A stretch of 64,000 bases of DNA. Source: Opitutaceae bacterium. GTDB lineage: Bacteria > Verrucomicrobiota > Verrucomicrobiia > Opitutales > Opitutaceae. Positions within the stretch are counted from its first letter, which is position 1, and each line of letters begins with the position of its first letter. Positions 1 through 6,554 of this stretch are shown here, piece by piece. The stretch covers positions 62,001-126,000 of the forward strand of contig JAGYIG010000004.1 of the NCBI GenBank assembly GCA_018402455.1, read 5' to 3'. The notes beneath the pieces are model-generated. The model saw nothing but the letters and a program-made list of their open reading frames with translations. It made no database searches and was not told where the DNA came from. Position numbers and translations under genes: made by a program.

Positions 1-61
1 CCGTCGCCATCGTAAGCGTCCGTCGTAGCGCGTATTGACGATCAGGCGGCGGGCTTCCAAT

Positions 62-112
62 GGTTCGAACCGGAGAGATAGGTAACACTTGAACCGGAGA
101 GATAGGTTACAG
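62..112. repeat. 51-bp IS481-type end sequence, copy 1
   Basis: This 51-bp block consists of two near-identical tandem units, each built on 'gaaccggagagataggt'. An identical 51-bp copy lies at 1715-1765, directly before an IS481-type transposase start. The location next to the transposase stub suggests both are insertion-sequence ends. No transposase follows this copy, so it looks like a solo end. The first 61 bases of the window contain nothing I recognise. Confidence 0.6.
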
Positions 113-150
113 CAATCCGACGGGGTCAAACTTTTATTCTTGCAGTAGGG
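112..150 (+). repeat. dispersed 'ccgacggggtcaaac' repeat, copy 1
   Basis: This copy reads gcaatccgacggggtcaaac and then a T-rich part ending near 'cttgcagtaggggtg'. Related copies lie at 949-991, three in tandem at 1621-1713, and one on the opposite strand at 12572-12607. The function is unknown. It resembles extragenic repeats associated with REP-type transposases, but none is visible here. Confidence 0.65.
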
Positions 151-186
151 GTGTCTGGTAGAGGCCTGTCCCTCCTGTTTGAGCCT

Positions 187-285
187 AGGATCCGGAGCGC
201 CGGTTGCACCGCATCGAAGCTGTCGTCGTATCGGGCAATGGTGGAACCTCGTTTTTAAACGAAGTGCCTTTAAAAAACCGATCTA
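187..285. repeat. about 100-bp dispersed repeat, copy A
   Basis: The block starts 'aggatccggagcgcc', includes 'catcgaagctgtcgtcgta', and ends 'gtgcctttaaaaaaccg'. Copies B (1019-1125) and C (60042-60136) are clearly related. Copies A and B both end at the stop codon of a decayed ParE-type toxin read on the minus strand, so the unit appears to travel with toxin genes. Confidence 0.7.
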
Positions 286-579
286 GTCGAGGCGCTCGTG
301 CCAGTAACCCGGTTCGCGGCACGCAGGTGCATCACCGCCACGATCCAGATCCGATCCGGTTCGTCGGGTAGACCACCGCATAAGGAAAGTCGCGCGCCAG
401 ATTGCGCCGAGCCGGCAGGTCGTAGGCGCGGAAGCGTTCAGGGCGGCTTTGATCTTAGCGATTACCCGCTCGATTTCGTCATTAGAAGCGTCCGCCCAGT
501 TCCTCGCCGCGCTCGGCATAATGGGGGCCGCCTCGGCGTATTCGGCGTCGGCCTCAGGATGGAAGATATGCGGTTTCAC
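283..579 (-). pseudogene. ParE/RelE-family toxin relic A
   Basis: The start MKPHIFHPEADAEYAEAA and the end REPGYWHERLD are typical of ParE/RelE-superfamily toxins, which are usually 90-100 residues. Between them the frame shifts more than once. Reading across frames recovers YAERGEELGGRFY, DEIERVIAKIKAA, FRAYDLPARRNLARDFPYA and DRIWIVAVMHLR, which is the complete family pattern. The gene is therefore an inactivated toxin. Its decayed antitoxin lies directly upstream on the same strand (590-830), and repeat copy A covers its stop codon. What is seen is the pattern in three frames; loss of function is inferred. Confidence 0.75.
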
Positions 580-589
580 CGGCCCACGA

Positions 590-830
590 TACGCCGGATC
601 TTCGCTTCGCAGTTTCCTCGCCGGGAACGCCCTGCGCAGCCCCGCTACGGATTCTCATCGATGCGACGGTGTACCGTCTGCGACCAATCCCCGCGCCTGC
701 GCCGGATCACCCGCCGTGTGATTCAAACATCACCCGGTCCACCACATCGGCAACGACATCGTGGGGCAGTGATCCGGATCTCGGTCACCAGTTGGTCAAC
801 GCGGTCATACTCATGGCATCAGCTTAGTAA
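590..830 (-). pseudogene. addiction-module antitoxin relic
   Basis: Minus-strand frames contain MSMTALTNW, then SLPHDVVADVVDRVMFESHG, then DPAQARG and RSGAAQGVPGEETA. In order these match small antitoxins of the 'putative addiction module component' type (about 75 residues), but at least two frameshifts and a stop interrupt them. The position immediately upstream of toxin relic A supports a former antitoxin-toxin pair. Family assignment rests on pattern recognition only. Confidence 0.5.
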
Positions 831-948
831 GCATTTGGCGGCTAAAGGAAAGACTGCGCTGACGCTTCTTTGGTGAGCTATCCGTGCGGTTGGCAAAGGA
901 TCAAATGAAGCCATGGGAACGTTGTCCAGAACCCTGCCTTCCGGGCGC

Positions 949-991
949 GATCCGACGGGATCAAACTTTTAATCTTGTAGTTGGGGTGTCT
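949..991 (+). repeat. dispersed 'ccgacggg(g)tcaaac' repeat, copy 2
   Basis: The copy reads gatccgacgggatcaaac, then 'ttttaatcttgtagttgg' and 'ggtgtctg'. It precedes repeat copy B with the same spacing seen between the copies at 112 and 187. The two blocks, with their toxin relics, therefore look like duplicated units. Confidence 0.6.
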
Positions 992-1018
992 GCCCAGAAC
1001 CTGCCCCGTCACAGGCCC

Positions 1019-1125
1019 AGGATCCGGAGCGCCAGGCTGCACCGCATCGAAGCTGTCGTCGTATCAGGCAATGGTGGAACTCGTTTTAAACAGTGCCTTT
1101 AAAAACCCTTTTAAAACCCGATCTA
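1019..1125. repeat. about 100-bp dispersed repeat, copy B
   Basis: This is related to copies A (187-285) and C (60042-60136) and shares 'catcgaagctgtcgtcgta'. It carries an extra 'ttttaaaacc' segment near its end. Its right edge coincides with the stop codon of toxin relic B. Confidence 0.7.
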
Positions 1126-1416
1126 CCCGATTCGCTCTCGCCAGTAACCAGTTCACAGCGCAGGTGCATGACAGCCACGATCCAAACGCGTTGATCGGAT
1201 TCAACCAAGTAGACGACGCCATACGGGAAGCGGCCGTGCAAAGAGTGCCGGCGGGCCGGAGGATCAAACTGGCGAGTCTGCGGATGCCGACACACCTCGG
1301 CGATGAGCTCCTCCATTTCGAGGTAAAAAACGCGCCCCCAGCTCCGGACTGATCTGGGTGTAATCGACTCCTGCGAGCAACTCCCGCCGGGCCTCCGCGT
1401 GGATGAGTCGCTTCAC
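1123..1416 (-). pseudogene. ParE/RelE-family toxin relic B
   Basis: A GTG at 1416 opens a frame reading VKRLIHAEARRELLAG. Shifted frames continue with ISPELGARF, LEMEELIAEVCRHPQT, FDPPARRH, FPYGVVYLVES and VWIVAVMHLR. This is the ParE/RelE pattern seen in relic A but from a different paralogue. Restoring one base near 1147 would give the usual end GYWRERIG and a TAG stop at 1123-1125. No antitoxin is visible upstream, where a DUF3806 fragment begins instead. The gene is inactivated by at least two frameshifts. Confidence 0.7.
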
Positions 1417-1417
1417 A

Positions 1418-1623
1418 AGAAAGCCGGCCCGCTGGCGGAAGCTTCAGTCGCTTGGCATCGTATTCGGCGATACGTTGGCCGCTACGATTGATGGATTGGC
1501 GTGGTGGGAGGTGACGGACGAGTATGGCACCGATCCCACCCTGCGGTATCGCTCGACTACACTACAGTTGAATGCCCTCACGATGATTTCGAAGCGCGTC
1601 GAAGAAGAAAGAGAGATTGAGGC
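1418..1623 (+). pseudogene. DUF3806-like C-terminal fragment
   Basis: The plus-strand frame reads KPARWRKLQSLGIVFGDTLA, then DGLAWWEVTDEYGTDPTLRY and LNALTMISKRVEE. This matches the C-terminal half of DUF3806 proteins, which have no assigned function. The N-terminal half is missing, the left edge abuts toxin relic B, and the right edge runs into the tandem repeats at 1621. It is a truncated gene remnant. Confidence 0.5.
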
Positions 1624-1713
1624 AATCCGACGGGGTCAAACTTTGAATCTTGCAGTTGGTGGCAATCCGACGGGGTCAAACTTTGGCAATCCGACGGGGT
1701 CAAACTTTGAATC
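1621..1713 (+). repeat. three tandem copies of the 'ccgacggggtcaaac' repeat
   Basis: Units begin at 1621, 1661 and 1685, each with ggcaatccgacggggtcaaa followed by 'cttt'. The first continues through 'gaatcttgcagttgg', the second is cut after 'cttt', and the third ends at 'gaatct' where the IS481-type end begins. The nesting suggests successive insertions. Unit lengths of 24-40 bp with no spacer argue against CRISPR. Confidence 0.7.
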
Positions 1714-1714
1714 T

Positions 1715-1765
1715 GGTTCGAACCGGAGAGATAGGTAACACTTGAACCGGAGAGATAGGTTACAG
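1715..1765. repeat. 51-bp IS481-type end sequence, copy 2
   Basis: Identical to 62-112 over 51 bp, with two tandem units containing 'accggagagataggt'. It lies 11 bp before the ATG of the transposase stub at 1777, as expected for an insertion-sequence left end. Confidence 0.6.
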
Positions 1766-1776
1766 ATTGGGGCACA

Positions 1777-1917
1777 ATGCCCTGGTCAAAAGTAACCCCC
1801 ATGGAAGAGATGATTCGTTTTGTGATGCTCGCGCGCAGCGGGCGATTTACTCACACCGACCTGTGTGAACAGTTCGGGATCAGTCGGAAGACCGGCTACA
1901 AGCATTTGGCGCGATAG
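1777..1917 (+). pseudogene. IS481-family transposase N-terminal stub
   Basis: The 46-residue frame begins MPWSKVTPMEEMIRFVMLA and includes LCEQFGISRKTGYKHLAR before a TAG stop. This is the N-terminal helix-turn-helix of IS481-type transposases, which normally run to 300 residues or more with a DDE catalytic core. The core is absent, and the next 180 bp carry nothing transposase-like. The element is dead. It lies just upstream of the xylan locus. Confidence 0.7.
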
Positions 1918-1980
1918 AAACGATGAGGCAAATCCTGCCGGATGAAACCAGCGGCCTCGCGTGCCCGCCATCGCCATGGC

Positions 1981-2008
1981 GGAGGTGGGGCGAGGCCGCC
2001 CTACCTCC
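1981..2008. repeat. REP-like palindrome
   Basis: The arms 'ggaggtggggc' and 'gccctacctcc' can pair with one mismatch around the loop 'gaggcc'. It lies about 90 bp upstream of the first xylan-locus gene. Such hairpins are common intergenic repeats, and no regulatory role can be read from the sequence. Confidence 0.45.
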
Positions 2009-2098
2009 TACCATCCGCCATTCATCCGCCGTAGTCTATTGATTGCACCAGCGGGGCAGTTGCGACCTGACCTGCTTTCAATCTGGGTGTAGCGGTAG

Positions 2099-5000
2099 AT
2101 GATGCGCCCCACCCCCACCTGCCTCGCCCTGGCAACGCTGAGCTTAGTCGCGGCGGCCGTGGCCACGGAACCCACCGCCGGAGCAATGCCCTCCACCTGG
2201 GTCGCTGACAACGGCGACGGTTCCTACACCAACCCGCTGTTCTACGACGAGTTTTCCGACCCCGATCTGATCCGGGTGGGTGACGACTACTACCTGACCG
2301 GCACCACGATGCATTCCATGCCGGGCCTGCCCGTGCTGCACTCCCGCGACCTGGTCAACTGGGAGCTGAAAAGCTATGCGCTCAACGAACTGAATCTGGG
2401 CCCGGCATTTCGTCTCGAGGACGGGCAGACGATCTACGGGCAGGGCATCTGGGCCCCGTCCTTTCGCTACCACAACGGCACCTTTCACATCTTCGCCAAC
2501 GTCAACGGCCAGACCACGCAACACTTCACCGCGACCGATCCCGCCGGGCCGTGGGAGCACCGGGCGATGAAGCGTTCCCTGCACGACCTGTCGGTGCTCT
2601 TCGAGGAAGACGGACGGGCCTTTGTGGTCTGGGGCTATCGCGAGATTCGCCTCGCCCAGTTGAATGACGCCCTCGACGACATTGTGCCGGGCACCGAGCG
2701 AATTGTCATCCCGGCCGATGCCGGCTTCGGCGAAGGCGCCCACTTCTACAAGTTCAAGGGCCGCTACTACATCACGTGCTCCAACTACGATCCCATCGGC
2801 TACATGGCCTGCGCCCGGGCGGATCGGATCGAAGGCCCTTACGAGATCACCACCATCAGCGCGGAGGAGACCTTTGGGGTGGGCAATGGCTGGCGGCTTG
2901 AGGGCATGGGCTGGGGCGAATTCGGCGCGTTCAACCTGCAACCCCCGCAGCCCCACCAAATGGGCGCCATCCCCCTGCACCAAGGCGGCATCGTCGACAC
3001 CCCTGCCGGCGAATGGTGGGCGGTATCGATGACGGACCAAAACTCCCTGGGCCGGCTCACCGCCCTGTCGCCCATCACGTGGCAGGACGGCTGGCCCTAC
3101 TTTGGGTTGCCCGGAAACCTGCTGCGCACGCCGCGCACGTGGACCAAGCCCACCACGTCCGAATCCAGCCCCATCCGGGCGCCCTACCAGCGTAACGACA
3201 CCTTCGACGGCCCCGACCTCGCCAACGTCTGGCAATGGAATCATGTGCCCGTCCCCGAGGCCTGGTCCCTCACGGCCCGGCCCGGCTTCCTCCGCCTTCA
3301 GTCGCTGCCGGCCACCGACTTTTGGTTCGCCCGCAACACGCTCACCCAGCGGGCAGTCGGACCCGAATCCATCGCCACCGTGATCGTCGATCCCGCGGGG
3401 CTGCAGCCCGGCGACCACGGGGGACTGGCCTTGGTCAACTACCCCTACGCCACCCTCGGCATCAGTCGTGACGTCGACGGCCATCTGACCGTGGTCCGCC
3501 GCGATCAAAACCGGGACGACCCCGTCCGACTTTCCCTGCCCGCCGACACCCCGCGCATCTGGCTGCGCGCCCACTGCAACTTCGATACCGAGCAGGCCGT
3601 CCTGAGCACCAGCACCGATGGCGAAGCGTTCACCCCCGTGGGCAAGCCCTTCACCACCGTGTTCCAACTCCAGACCTTTCAGGGCGTGCGGTATGGACTC
3701 TTCAACTACCACACCGCAGGCCAGACCGGCGGGCACCTCGATTTCGAAAGCTTCACGCTCAATGAGCCTCGCGCCAAACGGTCCATTCCCTTTGGCCGGG
3801 AAATCACCCTCACCAGCCGGGCGGAGGACGCAGTGCTTGGCGTCTGGCGCGGGCGTCTCCGGCTCTACCCAGCCGATGCTCCCGAGGCCCAGTCCGATGT
3901 TGCGCGATTCCGCGTCATTGATCGAGGCCAGGGTCGCGTGGCGCTGCAGTCGGTCTCCACCTCGGGCTACGTCACCGTGACCGGACTCGGGGGCCCGGCC
4001 GACGTGAAGGTCCTGCCCCACCTCGACGAGACGCGTGCGGTCTTCCAGTGGAACCACATGATGCAGGGAGACGTCCTGTTGATGTCGTTGGTCACGAACC
4101 GCTACCTGACCGCATCCTCCCATGTCGGCGGTTTGGCCTCCGCCGATTCCCCAGGGGCCGATCCCGACCGCCGGGGCGGGGCCACCTTTTTCTACAACGT
4201 GCACGAACCAGCGCCGGTCACGACCACCACGGCTTTGTTCGACCTGGAGGATGTCACGCTCTTGGAGGGGCCGTTCAAACATGCCCAAAACCTGAACGAA
4301 TCCTATTTGCTCGCACTGGAGGCCGACCGATTGCTGGCCGGGTTCCGGCTGGAAGCCGGACTCGAGCCGCGGGCGCCCAAGTATCCCAATTGGGAGAGTT
4401 CCGGACTCGATGGACACACCCTCGGGCATTACTTGACAGCGCTGTCGCAAACTTGGATTGCGACGGGCAACGATGAACTGAAGCGACGGCTCGCTACGCC
4501 GTGGCCAGAACTGGCCGCCTGCCAGACCGCCAACGGCAACGGCTACGTCGGGGCCGTGCCGGGTTCCCGGGAGCTCTGGGCCACCATCGCCGCCGGCCAG
4601 TTCGGCGCCCAGGGCTTCAGCCTCGGCGGCGCCTGGGTGCCCTGGTATAACGTGCACAAGACCTTCGCCGGACTGCGGGACGCGTGGGAGATCGCGGGGA
4701 ACGCGCAGGCCCGGGACGTGTTGATCGGATTGGCCGACTGGTGCGGCGCCCTGCTGGACGGCCTGACCGACGAACAAGTTGAAGCCATGATGCAGGCCGA
4801 ACACGGCGGCATGGCGGAGGTGTTGGCCGACGTTGCCGCCATCACCGGCGACCAGCGTTACCTGCGGCACGCCCAGCGATTCTCCCACCGCGCCCTGCTG
4901 GATCCGCTGCTCCAGCGCCGGGACCCGTTGACCGGTCAACACGCCAACACCCAGATTCCCAAGGTGATCGGATTCGCCCGCATCGCGGAACTCGGGGGCG

Positions 5001-6538
5001 ACCCCACCTGGGACGAAGCGGCCCGCCATTTCTGGGACCTGGTGGTCGATACCCGCAGCGTGGCCTTCGGCGGCAACAGCATGCGCGAACACTTCAATGC
5101 GCCGGACGACTTCGGCGAGATGATGCACTCCCGTGAAGGGCCGGAGTCCTGCAACACCTACAACATGCTGCGCCTGACGGAAGCGCTGTATCGACGAAAG
5201 GGTGACGCTAAATTTGCCGACTACTACGAACGAGCGCTGTTCAACCACATTCTGTCGACCCAACACCCGGAGCATGGGGGATTCGTCTACTTCACGCCCC
5301 TGCGGCCCCGCCACTACCGGGTCTACTCCCAGCCGAGTCAGGGCTTCTGGTGCTGCGTCGGATCGGGCATCGAAAACCACGGCAAATATGGCCGGTTCAT
5401 CTACGCGGCGGATGCCGAGGGCGGACTGCGCGTCAATTTGTTCATCGCCTCCGAGTTGGATTGGTCGGAGCGCGGCATCACGGTGGAGCAGCAAACCCGC
5501 TTCCCTGATGAGGCCGGCACCACGCTCACCCTGCGGATGGAGTCTCCCCAAACCTTCGCCCTGCGGATGCGCCACCCCGCCTGGGTGGCGCCGGGAAGCC
5601 TGCGGATTCGCGTCAACGGCGAGCCCGTCGAGACGACGTCCACACCCTCCTCCTACGCGACCGTCAACCGCGCGTGGCAAGACGGCGACACAGTCGAAGT
5701 CGACCTGCCCATGCGCACGGTATTGGAACGGCTGCCCGACGGCTCGGATTACGCAGCCTTCCTGCACGGACCCATCCTGCTCGCGGCCCGCACCGGCACC
5801 GAGGACTTGGATGGTTTGATCGCCGATGACGCCCGCATGGCCCACGTCGCGCCGGGGCCCTTCCGGCCGCTCAACGCCGCGCCGATGCTGGTCGGAGACT
5901 CCGCCACGATGCCCGCCGCACTGGAGCCCGTGCCCGATCGCCCCCTGCATTTCACCGCCCCGAGCCTCATTCGGCCCCATGGTTTCGATTCGCTCGAACT
6001 GGAGCCCTTTTTTCGCATCCACGACGCCCGCTATGTGATGTATTGGCGCCTCGTCTCGCCGGACGGATACGATGAGGTGATCGCCGAGTTGCGCGAGGAC
6101 GAACAGGCCCGGCTGGCGCTGGAGGCAAGGACAGTGGACCTCATCACTCCCGGCGAACAGCAACCCGAAGTGGAGCACGCCTTCCGCGGCGAGAACACCT
6201 ACACCGGCTACGAATTTGGCCGGGCCTGGCGGGCCGCCCACGATTGGTTCGGCTATGAATTAAACGGCCGCGGGGAACGCTCGCTCCAACTGCGTCTCAC
6301 GCATTGGGGACAAGCCTGGCAGCCGCGCACCTATGCCGTAGAAATCAACGGAAAAGAAGTCGGTGTCGTGACGGTTTCCGGTCGGGAAGGCGAAGACTTT
6401 GTCGACTACCACCTCAAACTTCCGCCGGACATCTCAACCGATCACCCCCTGCAGGTGATTTTCCGCGCTTCGCCGGATTCATCCGTGCCCCCGCTTTACG
6501 AGGTCAGACTCATCCGGTCGCCGAACTCGTCAGACTAA
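2099..6538 (+). CDS. GH43-GH127/146 fusion, exported arabinoxylan debranching enzyme
   Basis: This 1479-residue protein starts with a signal peptide (about residues 1-23). Residues 40-320 form a GH43 propeller with the expected catalytic carboxylates: D54 in SDPDLIRV, D163 in LHDLSV and E212 in GEGAHFYK. A beta-sandwich of the type that follows many GH43 domains covers about 360-560, then a possible trefoil or fascin-like segment to about 700. From about 715 to the end is a GH127/GH146 beta-L-arabinofuranosidase domain. Its zinc/nucleophile set matches the family: E1016 and C1018 in ESCNTYNM, and C1085-C1086 in WCCVGSG. Known members remove arabinofuranose from plant polysaccharides. The fusion should let one secreted polypeptide act on two linkages. 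It leads a plus-strand group, with GH115 starting 16 bp downstream. Confidence 0.9.
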   Translation: MMRPTPTCLALATLSLVAAAVATEPTAGAMPSTWVADNGDGSYTNPLFYDEFSDPDLIRVGDDYYLTGTTMHSMPGLPVLHSRDLVNWELKSYALNELNLGPAFRLEDGQTIYGQGIWAPSFRYHNGTFHIFANVNGQTTQHFTATDPAGPWEHRAMKRSLHDLSVLFEEDGRAFVVWGYREIRLAQLNDALDDIVPGTERIVIPADAGFGEGAHFYKFKGRYYITCSNYDPIGYMACARADRIEGPYEITTISAEETFGVGNGWRLEGMGWGEFGAFNLQPPQPHQMGAIPLHQGGIVDTPAGEWWAVSMTDQNSLGRLTALSPITWQDGWPYFGLPGNLLRTPRTWTKPTTSESSPIRAPYQRNDTFDGPDLANVWQWNHVPVPEAWSLTARPGFLRLQSLPATDFWFARNTLTQRAVGPESIATVIVDPAGLQPGDHGGLALVNYPYATLGISRDVDGHLTVVRRDQNRDDPVRLSLPADTPRIWLRAHCNFDTEQAVLSTSTDGEAFTPVGKPFTTVFQLQTFQGVRYGLFNYHTAGQTGGHLDFESFTLNEPRAKRSIPFGREITLTSRAEDAVLGVWRGRLRLYPADAPEAQSDVARFRVIDRGQGRVALQSVSTSGYVTVTGLGGPADVKVLPHLDETRAVFQWNHMMQGDVLLMSLVTNRYLTASSHVGGLASADSPGADPDRRGGATFFYNVHEPAPVTTTTALFDLEDVTLLEGPFKHAQNLNESYLLALEADRLLAGFRLEAGLEPRAPKYPNWESSGLDGHTLGHYLTALSQTWIATGNDELKRRLATPWPELAACQTANGNGYVGAVPGSRELWATIAAGQFGAQGFSLGGAWVPWYNVHKTFAGLRDAWEIAGNAQARDVLIGLADWCGALLDGLTDEQVEAMMQAEHGGMAEVLADVAAITGDQRYLRHAQRFSHRALLDPLLQRRDPLTGQHANTQIPKVIGFARIAELGGDPTWDEAARHFWDLVVDTRSVAFGGNSMREHFNAPDDFGEMMHSREGPESCNTYNMLRLTEALYRRKGDAKFADYYERALFNHILSTQHPEHGGFVYFTPLRPRHYRVYSQPSQGFWCCVGSGIENHGKYGRFIYAADAEGGLRVNLFIASELDWSERGITVEQQTRFPDEAGTTLTLRMESPQTFALRMRHPAWVAPGSLRIRVNGEPVETTSTPSSYATVNRAWQDGDTVEVDLPMRTVLERLPDGSDYAAFLHGPILLAARTGTEDLDGLIADDARMAHVAPGPFRPLNAAPMLVGDSATMPAALEPVPDRPLHFTAPSLIRPHGFDSLELEPFFRIHDARYVMYWRLVSPDGYDEVIAELREDEQARLALEARTVDLITPGEQQPEVEHAFRGENTYTGYEFGRAWRAAHDWFGYELNGRGERSLQLRLTHWGQAWQPRTYAVEINGKEVGVVTVSGREGEDFVDYHLKLPPDISTDHPLQVIFRASPDSSVPPLYEVRLIRSPNSSD

Positions 6539-6554
6539 CCCCCTTTCATTTCAC

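Noticed and set aside
61-75. 'ggttcgaacc' read as a tRNA T-loop (also at 1715)
   Set aside because: No acceptor stem, anticodon arm or CCA context. Both copies are part of the 51-bp IS-type end.
1621-1713. Tandem repeats considered as a CRISPR array
   Set aside because: Units are 24-40 bp with no unique spacers and no cas genes in the window.
2144-6241. Open 1365-codon frame on the minus strand
   Set aside because: It is the antisense of the GH43-GH127 gene. Composition is Gly/Val/Arg-rich with no recognisable domain, as expected from GC-rich codon bias.
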